Shown: positions 33,582-41,565 of the stretch, piece after piece
How positions within the stretch are numbered: position 1 is the stretch's first letter
Layout of the letters: each line of letters starts with the position of its first letter
The notes under the pieces: generated by a model
What the model saw: only the letters and a program-made list of their open reading frames with translations
Database searches by the model: none
What the model was told of the DNA's origin: nothing
Program-made: the position numbers and the translations under genes
Origin: Saltatorellus ferox
GTDB taxonomy: Bacteria; Planctomycetota; UBA1135; GCA-002686595
Assembly: GCA_007751475.1 (NCBI GenBank)
Contig: CP036434.1
Location: 7,445,524-7,509,523, forward strand
Direction of reading: 5' to 3'
Length of the DNA: 64,000 nt

Positions 33582-33761
33582 ATGGCCAAGAAATTCGAAC
33601 GACACCGTCAGCCCTGGACCCCCAGCGAGACGTCCAAGCTCCACCTGCTCGTGGGCAAGGGCATGAGCCTCCAGGCCATCGCCATCTCGCTGACCCGTAG
33701 CGAGGAGTCCGTCCAGAAACAGGCGAAGGCCGAGAAGCTCAAGATTTCGAAGATGCGGTAG
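33582..33761 (+). CDS. Small SANT/Myb-like helix-turn-helix protein (59 aa)
   Basis: A short frame 20 bp after the sulfatase stop encodes a basic 59-aa protein. The sequence RHRQPWTPSETSKLHLLVGK, then GMSLQAIAISLTRSEESVQK and QAKAEKLKIS, matches the plan of small SANT/Myb-like or sigma-70 region-4-like HTH proteins (PWT..E...L..L...G.S...IA..L.R....V...A..L). It begins MAKKF and ends with a stop at 33759. It may be co-transcribed with the sulfatase. DNA binding is likely from the fold pattern; no target is known. The gap 33762-33971 after it shows nothing else. Confidence 0.7.
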   Translation: MAKKFERHRQPWTPSETSKLHLLVGKGMSLQAIAISLTRSEESVQKQAKAEKLKISKMR

Positions 33762-33971
33762 AGCGCGCCTCACCCCGCCCCCATTTCGCGTGGGCGGCGC
33801 CACCGCCTCCGTGTGAGCCAGAACGCGACACGGCGGCTTTTCCGTGGCACGCAATGAGAGAGTCCGGGCGGTCGTTGACTGCCCCTACAGCTCCCCCAGG
33901 CGGTTCCCCGATCCAGGGCATCGGGTCCTTGCGCACGTGCGCGGGCCGAGACCAGGAATTGGAGTGAGCCC

Positions 33972-36593
33972 ATGGCGACGTCAGGCAGAATCGAGAACGA
34001 GGCAGCACGGACCCGGAAGCCCCAGGGGCGCGGCGGGTTCGCGCTGCTGGCCGCGCTGACCTCGCTGGCGACCCAGGGCTGCAGCGGCATCGGCGAGGTG
34101 GACATCACAACCTCTCCGTCGGCCGTCAGCTTCGCTGCCAGCAGCTTCCCGGCGAGCGAGACGAGCGGAGCCATCGTCGTCGGGCTCGTCACGGAGCTTC
34201 CCGAGACCACCGAGGCGATCACCGTCACCGTCTCCGACCTCGGCTCCGGTACCGCGACGGCGGGAAGCGACTACGCCGCGTTCGACCCCTTCGTCGTCAC
34301 CTTCCCGGCCGGCTCGGTGACAGGTGACTCCGTCACCGTGAGCCTCACGATGCTGCCCGACACGGTCGCCGAAGGGGCGAACGAAACGATCCGCTTCGGG
34401 CTGAGCGGCGCCTCGAACGCCAGCGTGGTCGGCATCACCCAGACGACGGTCGACATCAACGACTCGCAGACCGCTTCGCTGTCGTTCCAGACGAGTTCGA
34501 CCGTCACGCCCGATGAATCGAGCTCCAGCTATCCGCTCACGATTCAGCTCGACCTCAGCCTGGGCGCCACGCTCGGCTTCGACGTCAACACGCTGCTTCA
34601 GGACGATGGCACGGGGACAGCCACCGCGGGCGCCGACTACGTGGCCGTTCCATCCACCCCGGTCCAGTTCGCCGCGGGCACGCCGAGCGGCGCCCAGCAG
34701 CAGATCACGCTCCAGGTCCTCGACGATACCGACTCCGAGGGCATGGAGTTCTTCGCCGTGCACCTCACCGGCCTCGGTCTCGACCAGCTGGAGCGCGTGG
34801 GGCCGACGCGGCACATCCTCAACATCACCGACGACGAGTCAGCTCCCACCGCCGTGATGTCCGCGACCAGCGGGCCGACCGGCACGGAAACGACGCACGC
34901 CGGCGCCGGAGATGACCTCCAGCTCGGCTTCGCCCTCGATGGCGCCGGTCCGAACCTGGGCAGCCTTCTCATCGTGACGAACGCGGGTGGCCAGCCCATG
35001 TCGCTCGGCCAGCCGCTCCTCTCCGGAACCAACGAGACGGACTTCAAGGTCGAGGTGGACGGCGCCTCCCTTCCGAGCGGCATGAACGCGGCCTCGGGGA
35101 TGACGCCTCCGTCGGAGTTTGCCGACCTCGGCGCGCCGTTCGTCCGCAGGGACGCGGCGGCTCTGGGGCATCCGGGCAGCGCCGACTCGTCGCTGGGCGC
35201 CGGCCTCGGCCTCTCGGTCACGCTCGACGAGGCCGCGCTCGTGGACCTCTCGGCCGTCGACCGCGTTCGCTTCCACGGGTTCCCGCTGCCTGGGAACCTC
35301 GGTGAGGTGACGCTGGAGCTCGAGCGGATCCCGCTTCCAGTCGCTGCCGACGCCATCCTCTTCGTGGACGGCCAGCCGATCCCGGGCGGCCCCGGAGCGC
35401 TCCTCTCGGACCTGACGACCTGGCGCGGCCGCGTCGTCGAGATCCCGGACAGCACGGCGTTCCTGGCCTTCAACACGGGCGTCGGCCCGCGCGGATTCAT
35501 CCAGCTCCCGTTCGGCGAGAACTCGATGATCCACATCGCCTCGGAGGCGCCGTCGACAGGTTCGATGCCTGCCACGAGTCGTATCATCCACGAGTCGGAG
35601 CTCGCTGGCCTGCCCGCGAGCGAGCGGCCTGCGCTCTGCGGCGGCCAGCTCTACGCGCCCGGGACCGCGCCCCGGACCGACCTCGCTTCCATGGGATACG
35701 CGCCGCTCCTCGGTGCGCTCGACTCCGGCTTCACGCCGCCCACGGGCTCCAGCCCCGGCACCAGCTCGACCGTGGTCGCCAACTGCCGCCTCGCCCTCGA
35801 AACGGACTTCCAGCTCTACCAGAAGCTCGGCTCGTCCGCGGCGCTGACCGAATACGTGACGAGCCTCGTCGCCGCCATCAGCGACCAGTACTTCGAGGAC
35901 GCCCAGGTCACCCTCTCGATCGCTTACCTCGGCATCCACACGACCAGCAACGATGGCTGGACCACGCCCGATGGGCCCGGCACCGCCAGCGACATGCTCG
36001 CCGAATTCCGCACCGCCTGGAACACCTCGGGCTGGCCCGCCACCGCCGACCTCGCACACTTCCTCTCCGGCGCGTCGCTCGGCGGTGGCGTGGCCTACGT
36101 CGATGTGCTTTGCCACCAGACGTACGGCTACGGCGTCAGTGGCAATCTGAACGGGCTCATCGACTGGCAGACCTGGACGGGGAACGCCGGTAGCTTCACC
36201 TGGGACTTCGTCGTCTTCGCGCACGAACTCGGCCACAACTTCGGCACGACCCATACGCACGAGTACTGCCCGCCGCTCGACCACTGCTACGCGGGCTGCG
36301 AGAGCTCGACGCAGTGCAGCCAGGGCACCATCATGAGCTACTGCCACACGTGCGGCGGCATGGACAACATCGACCTGCACTTCCATCCCGTCGTTTCGGA
36401 CGTGATGAGGACGGAGATCCAGAACAGCTGCCTCGGCGACGCGCTCATGCAGGCTGGCAACGAGATCCGCTATCGGCTCCGCTTCGATCCCCGCTCGGGA
36501 ACTGGCGCGAAGAGTGCGACCCTGCGTTTCACGCACGACGCGCCGAATGCCCCCAACCCGTTCGACATCACGCTGCGCGGCACGGCAAACTGA
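33972..36593 (+). CDS. Exported M12B-like zinc metallopeptidase with Calx-beta domains
   Basis: This 873-aa protein has an N-terminal signal (GGFALLAALTSLATQGC, possible lipobox). Two Calx-beta domains follow (about 45-160 and 165-285; TATAGSDYAAFDP, TATAGADYVAVPS). A segment near 300-365 (DLQLGFALDGAGPNLGSLLI, LGQPLLSGTNETDFKV) matches the first half of an ASH/choice-of-anchor-D Ig-like domain. A peptidase region comes next, with HELGHNFGTTHTH (H751, E752; HExxHxxGxxH) and Met-turn IMSYCH (M788). The last 45 residues (RYRLRFDPRSGTGAKSATLR, NPFDITLRGTAN) look like the second half of the same Ig-like domain. GGAG precedes the ATG by 8 bases. It is probably extracellular or surface-bound; the substrate is unknown. 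Confidence 0.85.
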   Translation: MATSGRIENEAARTRKPQGRGGFALLAALTSLATQGCSGIGEVDITTSPSAVSFAASSFPASETSGAIVVGLVTELPETTEAITVTVSDLGSGTATAGSDYAAFDPFVVTFPAGSVTGDSVTVSLTMLPDTVAEGANETIRFGLSGASNASVVGITQTTVDINDSQTASLSFQTSSTVTPDESSSSYPLTIQLDLSLGATLGFDVNTLLQDDGTGTATAGADYVAVPSTPVQFAAGTPSGAQQQITLQVLDDTDSEGMEFFAVHLTGLGLDQLERVGPTRHILNITDDESAPTAVMSATSGPTGTETTHAGAGDDLQLGFALDGAGPNLGSLLIVTNAGGQPMSLGQPLLSGTNETDFKVEVDGASLPSGMNAASGMTPPSEFADLGAPFVRRDAAALGHPGSADSSLGAGLGLSVTLDEAALVDLSAVDRVRFHGFPLPGNLGEVTLELERIPLPVAADAILFVDGQPIPGGPGALLSDLTTWRGRVVEIPDSTAFLAFNTGVGPRGFIQLPFGENSMIHIASEAPSTGSMPATSRIIHESELAGLPASERPALCGGQLYAPGTAPRTDLASMGYAPLLGALDSGFTPPTGSSPGTSSTVVANCRLALETDFQLYQKLGSSAALTEYVTSLVAAISDQYFEDAQVTLSIAYLGIHTTSNDGWTTPDGPGTASDMLAEFRTAWNTSGWPATADLAHFLSGASLGGGVAYVDVLCHQTYGYGVSGNLNGLIDWQTWTGNAGSFTWDFVVFAHELGHNFGTTHTHEYCPPLDHCYAGCESSTQCSQGTIMSYCHTCGGMDNIDLHFHPVVSDVMRTEIQNSCLGDALMQAGNEIRYRLRFDPRSGTGAKSATLRFTHDAPNAPNPFDITLRGTAN

Positions 36594-36637
36594 ATCGAGC
36601 CTTGACGGGTGCATCGGCGGCCGTGCTCCGCTGAACT

Positions 36638-37027
36638 GTGGGTATGCAAATTCCCCAGCACCCCTCCATTCCAACGCCCGCCGGGCACTACTCGCCCATC
36701 GTCGAACACGCGGGCACGCTCTACGTGTCTGGCCAGCTTCCGATCCACCCGGAGACGAAGGTGACCCCCGAGGGGATCGAATCCCAGGTGCTTCAGGCAC
36801 TCGAGAACGTGGAGCGTCTCCTGCAAGCGGCGGGGACGGATCGAGCGTCTCTGGTTCAGGTTCGGATCTACGTCACGGACGTCTCGTTCTGGCCGCTTGT
36901 CAACGAAGTGTACGCGCGCTTCATGGGCGAGCATCGACCCGCGCGGATCGTGGTTCCGTGTGGCTCTTTGAACCACGGTTGCCTTGTTGAGATCGAGGCA
37001 GTCGCGGCCACCGGGACTTCGACGTAG
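36638..37027 (+). CDS. RidA-family (YjgF/UK114) protein
   Basis: This 129-aa cytoplasmic protein belongs to the RidA superfamily, whose archetype deaminates reactive enamine/imine intermediates from amino-acid catabolism. Family features are HYSPIVEHAGTLYVSGQLPI, QVLQALENVERLLQAAGTD, VQVRIYVTDVSFWPLVNEVY, and the C-terminal RPARIVVPCGSLNHGCLVEI with the expected Arg and Glu. The usual GxxxIEaxA ending is conserved. The start may be GTG at 36638 or ATG at 36644; TGAACT lies six bases before the ATG. True RidA activity versus another Rid subgroup cannot be told by eye. Confidence 0.9.
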   Translation: MGMQIPQHPSIPTPAGHYSPIVEHAGTLYVSGQLPIHPETKVTPEGIESQVLQALENVERLLQAAGTDRASLVQVRIYVTDVSFWPLVNEVYARFMGEHRPARIVVPCGSLNHGCLVEIEAVAATGTST

Positions 37028-37069
37028 ACTGGCGCTGTTGCGCGGCTTCCGCTGCGTCACACGACGCCC

Positions 37070-40000
37070 ATGAGAATCACGACGTTCCTCGCGTTCTTCA
37101 CTCTCTTCCTCTCCGCGGCCGCTTCCGGGAGAGACCCGGGCACCCCTGAGTTAGGGACCGGAGATTTTGCTCCCGGCCTCGGAGTTTTCGACACGGAGTC
37201 CTTGGGGCCCGAAGACTTCACCGCCGTGCGTAGGATCCTCGAGACGCGCTGCCTCGAGTGTCACGGCGGTGCGCACCGGAAGAGTTTCCTCTCGTTCGCC
37301 ACGGCGGAGACCTTCGCCGAGGGCGGATCCCGCGGCGACGTGCTCGACCGCGACCGGCTCGAGAAGAGTCGGCTTCTGAAGGTCATCGAGTACGGGAATC
37401 CCGAACTCGCCATGCCCAAGTCCGGTGCGATCCCGGACGAGGAGGTCGCGGTCCTGCGGGCTTGGATTCTGAAAGGTGCACCGTGGCCCGAAGGCTCCGC
37501 GGGGCGTCTCGCGGATCCCTCCGCGCATCCCCTCGAAGAGCATCACGTCTCCGCGGACGGTTCCTGGTGGGCGTACGGTTCGCTCGACCGACTGGAGGAC
37601 CCGAAGGTAGAAGACGCAGCCTGGGCCGAGCATCCGGTCGATGCGTGGATCCGCGCGAGCCTCGACCAGGCCGGATTCGCGCCCGCCGAGCGCGCACGGC
37701 CGGAAGCGCTGCTGCGGCGCGCGACCTTCGCACTCACGGGGCTCCCCCCCACGCCCGCCGAGCGACACGCGTTCCTCGCCGCCGTGGAGGACCTCGGCTG
37801 GGAGCAGGCGTGGAGCCAGCTTCTGGACGGCCTCTTCGCCAGCCCTCACTACGGCGAGGCCCAGGCGCGCCACTGGCTCGACCTCGTGCGCTACGCGGAG
37901 ACCGACGGCTACGAGCGGGACTCCGCCAAGCAGAACATCTGGCGCTACCGCGACTGGGTGATTCGCGCCTTCAACCGTGACCTGCCGTACGACCGCTTCG
38001 TCCAGCTCCAGCTCGCGGGCGACGAGTATGCGGCCGATATCGGCGACCCGTTCGAAGCCGCCGAGGCGCAGATCGCGACCGGCTTCTACCGCATCGGTCT
38101 CTTCGACGACGAACCGGCCGACCGCGAGCAGGCTGCGTCCGACGCGCGCGCCGACATCGTCGACACCGTCAGCCAGGTCGTCTTCGGAACGACCATGGGC
38201 TGCGCGCGCTGCCACGACCACAAGGCCGACCCGGTGACCCAGAAGGAGTACTTCGCGCTGACGGCTCACTTCACCGGCGTCACGCGCTACAGCAAGAACG
38301 GCACCCGTGACCTGGCCGATCGTGCAGGCGATGGCGTGTGGGCCCCGGACGCCCACGCCGACCGACTCGCGGAGATCGACGCCGCCCTCACGGCCGAGGT
38401 CGAGCGCACGGGACTCGGGACGGTCGTGAAGAACGACTCGCCCGTGACGCTCGTCGCCGACGCGCGCGCCGCAGCGCACGAGTGGCTCTATCGAATCGGC
38501 GATGCCTTCCAGGGTGACGCGTGGAGCCAGCCGGGCTTCGACGATGCGAGCTGGAAGAGCGGGCGCAGCGGCTTCGGCGCCGCCGGAACGCCGGGCGCGA
38601 TCGTGAACACCGCCTGGCAAACGCCCGTCATTCAGCTCCGGACCACGTTCCGGCTCGGGGAGATCCCGAGCGCGCTGCACCTCACCTACCTGCACGACGA
38701 GGACGTCCAGATCTACTTGAACGGCCAGCTCATACTGGAGCGCCCGGGTTACACCACCTCGTACCTCGCACGCCAGCTCGGAGCCGACGCGCTCGCTGCG
38801 CTCGTCGTCGGTCGGAACGTGCTCGCCGTCCAGTGCTCCCAAACCGCCGGGGGTCAGGCGATCGACGTGGGTCTCAGCACGAAGTGGGACGTCGAAGCCG
38901 AGGGCGGAATGCTCGAGTCCGTGCGCGTCGCACTGGGTGAAGCGCCCGCGGACGATCAGCGCTTCGAAGGGCTGCGCCGCCATCTGATGGAGCGCGACCG
39001 TCACCTCGCGCAGCCCGTCGCCGTCCCCTATCCCGCGCACGTCGCCTACGAGAACGGACCGGTTCCGCCGGAGCAGTTCGTGGAGATGCGCGGCAGCGTC
39101 CATGCACGCGGCGACCGCGTCGATCCGGCGCTGCCGGAAGCCTGGCTCGTCGGACAACCCGCCGAGGCTCCGGCCTACGAGCTCCCGGCACCGGGCCCCG
39201 GCGCCGCCTCCAGCCTCCGCCGCCGCACCCTCGCCGACTGGGCCTTCGAAGGCGGCGCCCACGTCACCGCGCGGGTCGAGGCCAACCGCATCTGGCAGTT
39301 CCTCTTCGGTCGCGGCATCTGCCGTACCTCGGGCGACTTCGGTCGCCTCGGCGAGCTGCCGACGAACGCCAAGCTGCTGGACCGCGTGGCGCTGGAACTG
39401 ATCGATCGCGAGTGGTCCGTGAAGTCGCTACAGCGGTGGCTGATGGAGAGCGAGGCGTACCAGATGGGCACCGAGCGTGACCCTGTCGTCGCCACCCTGA
39501 ACGACCCGCGGAACGATCTCTACTCGGCCTTCGATCCGCGCAGGCTCACCGCCGAGGAGTACCGCGACGCCACGCTCGCCACCAGCGGTGAGCTGAACAC
39601 CGAGCGCTTCGGTCCCTGGGTCTTCCCTCCACTCGCCGACGAGGTCCTCGCCACGTCCTCGCAGCCGAACAATGCCTGGGGCCACGGGACGCCCGAGGAC
39701 GCCGTGCGGCGCAGCCTCTACGTCCACGTGAAGCGCAGCCTGCGCGAGCCGCTGCTCGCGTCGCTCGACCAGCCGGACCCGGACCTTCCGTGCCCGGTGC
39801 GCTTCCCGACGAACGTGCCGACGCAGGCGCTTCTGACGCTGAATGGCCCGTTCGTGAACGCGCGCGCCGAAGCCCTCGCGGCGTCGGTGCTCGCCGAGGC
39901 CGACGGAGCAGCCGATGCGCTGCGCACCGCGATCGAGAACACCCTCGGGCGTGACGCCACGGAGGACGAGATCGACCGCGGCCTCACCTTCCTCGAATCC

Positions 40001-40093
40001 CTTCAATCCGAGCACGATCTCGACGAGGCCGGCGCCGTCGCCCTCTTCGCCCTCGGCCTCTTCAACCGCAACGAATTCCTCTGGATCGACTGA
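37070..40093 (+). CDS. Planctomycete cytochrome-C/DUF1549/DUF1553 exported protein
   Basis: This 1007-aa exported protein begins with a signal sequence (TTFLAFFTLFLSAAASG). It has a PSD1-type haem motif (ETRCLECHGG, C61-x2-C64-H65) and a second CxxCH at C378 (MGCARCHDHKADPVTQKEYF). DUF1549 spans roughly 185-300 (FALTGLPPTPAERHAF, YGEAQARHWLDLVRYAETDG). DUF1553 forms the C-terminal 320 residues (WQFLFGRGICRTSGDFGRLG, TAEEYRDATLATSGEL). Between the two, residues 470-615 hold a jelly-roll, galactose-binding-like insert (LHLTYLHDEDVQIYLNGQ). The role is unproven; electron transfer linked to polysaccharide or xenobiotic use is often suggested. The stop overlaps the DUF1501 start by one base, so they form one operon. 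Confidence 0.9.
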   Translation: MRITTFLAFFTLFLSAAASGRDPGTPELGTGDFAPGLGVFDTESLGPEDFTAVRRILETRCLECHGGAHRKSFLSFATAETFAEGGSRGDVLDRDRLEKSRLLKVIEYGNPELAMPKSGAIPDEEVAVLRAWILKGAPWPEGSAGRLADPSAHPLEEHHVSADGSWWAYGSLDRLEDPKVEDAAWAEHPVDAWIRASLDQAGFAPAERARPEALLRRATFALTGLPPTPAERHAFLAAVEDLGWEQAWSQLLDGLFASPHYGEAQARHWLDLVRYAETDGYERDSAKQNIWRYRDWVIRAFNRDLPYDRFVQLQLAGDEYAADIGDPFEAAEAQIATGFYRIGLFDDEPADREQAASDARADIVDTVSQVVFGTTMGCARCHDHKADPVTQKEYFALTAHFTGVTRYSKNGTRDLADRAGDGVWAPDAHADRLAEIDAALTAEVERTGLGTVVKNDSPVTLVADARAAAHEWLYRIGDAFQGDAWSQPGFDDASWKSGRSGFGAAGTPGAIVNTAWQTPVIQLRTTFRLGEIPSALHLTYLHDEDVQIYLNGQLILERPGYTTSYLARQLGADALAALVVGRNVLAVQCSQTAGGQAIDVGLSTKWDVEAEGGMLESVRVALGEAPADDQRFEGLRRHLMERDRHLAQPVAVPYPAHVAYENGPVPPEQFVEMRGSVHARGDRVDPALPEAWLVGQPAEAPAYELPAPGPGAASSLRRRTLADWAFEGGAHVTARVEANRIWQFLFGRGICRTSGDFGRLGELPTNAKLLDRVALELIDREWSVKSLQRWLMESEAYQMGTERDPVVATLNDPRNDLYSAFDPRRLTAEEYRDATLATSGELNTERFGPWVFPPLADEVLATSSQPNNAWGHGTPEDAVRRSLYVHVKRSLREPLLASLDQPDPDLPCPVRFPTNVPTQALLTLNGPFVNARAEALAASVLAEADGAADALRTAIENTLGRDATEDEIDRGLTFLESLQSEHDLDEAGAVALFALGLFNRNEFLWID

Positions 40094-41565
40094 TGCAGCA
40101 ACCCCATCGAGAAGGCAAGGCCTGCCCCATCAACCGACGCCAGTTCCTGGAACACACCGCGGGAGGCTTCGGAGCGGTCGCGCTCACCGGCATGCTCGGC
40201 ACGGAGTTCCTCAAGGGCACGGCCCACGCCGCGGACGGCGTCGGACCCAACCCGCTGCAGAACGGTCGCGAGCTGAGCCCGCGCGCGATCGCCAAGGCGA
40301 AGCACGTCATCTTCCTGTTCATGTACGGCGGCCCGAGCCAAGTCGACACCTTCGACTACAAGCCCGCGCTGTACCAGCTCGACGGCAAGACCATCGACAT
40401 GCCGACCTTCGGCCGCCAGGGCAAGCGCAAGGGAGGCCGCGTCGTGGGCCCGAAGTGGAAGTTCCGGCCCTACGGCGAATGCGGCAAGCAGGTGTCCGAT
40501 CTCTTCCCGCACCTCGGGACCCAGGTCGACAAGATCGCGTTCCTCCACTCCATGTACGCGGACAGCCCGATCCACGGTTCGGCGCTCCTGAACATGAACT
40601 GCGGGCGCGTCGTGTCGGGCCACCCGAGCCTCGGGTCCTGGGTGAACTACGGCCTCGGGACCATGAACCGCGACCTGCCCGGCTACGTCGTGATGCTCGA
40701 CGAGTCCGGCGGCCCGATCAGCGGCGCGAAGAACTGGACGAGCGGCTACATGCCCGCGTCGCTCCAGGGCGTCCAGGTCCGGACCCAGGGCACGCCGATC
40801 CTCGGGCTCAACCGTCCCGAGGGAATGTCGCCGGGCGCCCAGCGCGCGCTGCTCGATCACCTCGCGGAAGAGAACGGGATCCACGGGCTCCAGCGGACGC
40901 AGAACCCGGAGCTCGCGAGCCGGATCGAGCAGTTCGAACTCGCGTATCGCATGCAGTCGACCGCCCCCGAGGCCGTCGACCTGGCGTCCGAGTCGGAGGA
41001 GACGCGCGAGCTCTACGGGCTCGACCAGGCGAAGACCGCCAAGTTCGGCGCCAAGTGTCTGCTCGCGCGCAGGCTCGTCGAGCGCGGCGTTCGCTTCATC
41101 CAGGTCTACTCGGGCGGCGGTCATAACGACGACAACTGGGACGCGCACGGCGACCTCGTGTTCAACCACACGCGCCACGCGGGCCGTACGGATCGGCCGA
41201 TCGCGGGGCTACTCGTGGACCTGGAGCGGCGCGGTCTACTGGACGAGACCCTCGTGGTCTGGGGCGGTGAGTTCGGCCGCCAGCCCACCGCGGAGTACGA
41301 GAAAGGCACGGGCCGTGACCACAACGCGTGGGGATTCACCATGTGGATGGCCGGCGGCGGCGTGAAGGGCGGGACGAGCGTCGGGCAGACCGATGAGCTT
41401 GGCTCGAAGGCCGTCGAGGATCGCTTTCACGTGCGGAACCTGCACGCGACGATCCTGCATCTGATGGGGCTCGATCCGAACGGGCTGTCGTACTTCTTCA
41501 ACGGGCTCGATCAGAAGCTCGTCGGGGTCGAAGGCGCAGAGCCGATTCACCAGGTCATCGCATGA
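40093..41565 (+). CDS. DUF1501-family Tat-exported protein
   Basis: This 490-aa protein begins with a twin-arginine signal (INRRQFLEHTAGGFGAVALT, cleaved after AHA). It is a member of the DUF1501/sulfatase-like alkaline-phosphatase-fold family: AKHVIFLFMYGGPSQVDTFD, FLHSMYADSPIHGSALLNMN, RLVERGVRFIQVYSGGGHND, DNWDAHGDLVFNHT and LVVWGGEFGRQPTAE, HNAWGFTMWMAGGGVKGGTS. Its catalytic role has not been settled for the family. Co-occurrence with DUF1549/DUF1553 genes is a planctomycete hallmark. It overlaps the upstream gene by one base and the next gene by four bases, so the three are probably made together. Confidence 0.93.
   Translation: MQQPHREGKACPINRRQFLEHTAGGFGAVALTGMLGTEFLKGTAHAADGVGPNPLQNGRELSPRAIAKAKHVIFLFMYGGPSQVDTFDYKPALYQLDGKTIDMPTFGRQGKRKGGRVVGPKWKFRPYGECGKQVSDLFPHLGTQVDKIAFLHSMYADSPIHGSALLNMNCGRVVSGHPSLGSWVNYGLGTMNRDLPGYVVMLDESGGPISGAKNWTSGYMPASLQGVQVRTQGTPILGLNRPEGMSPGAQRALLDHLAEENGIHGLQRTQNPELASRIEQFELAYRMQSTAPEAVDLASESEETRELYGLDQAKTAKFGAKCLLARRLVERGVRFIQVYSGGGHNDDNWDAHGDLVFNHTRHAGRTDRPIAGLLVDLERRGLLDETLVVWGGEFGRQPTAEYEKGTGRDHNAWGFTMWMAGGGVKGGTSVGQTDELGSKAVEDRFHVRNLHATILHLMGLDPNGLSYFFNGLDQKLVGVEGAEPIHQVIA

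Noticed and set aside
36602..36637. TTGACG as a -35 box for the RidA gene
   Set aside because: The distance to the only plausible -10 (TGAACT) is 24 bases, too long for a normal promoter.
34839..36800. A 653-codon open frame antisense to the metallopeptidase and RidA genes
   Set aside because: The plus strand carries a zinc-peptidase motif and a RidA family match; the antisense product is low complexity.
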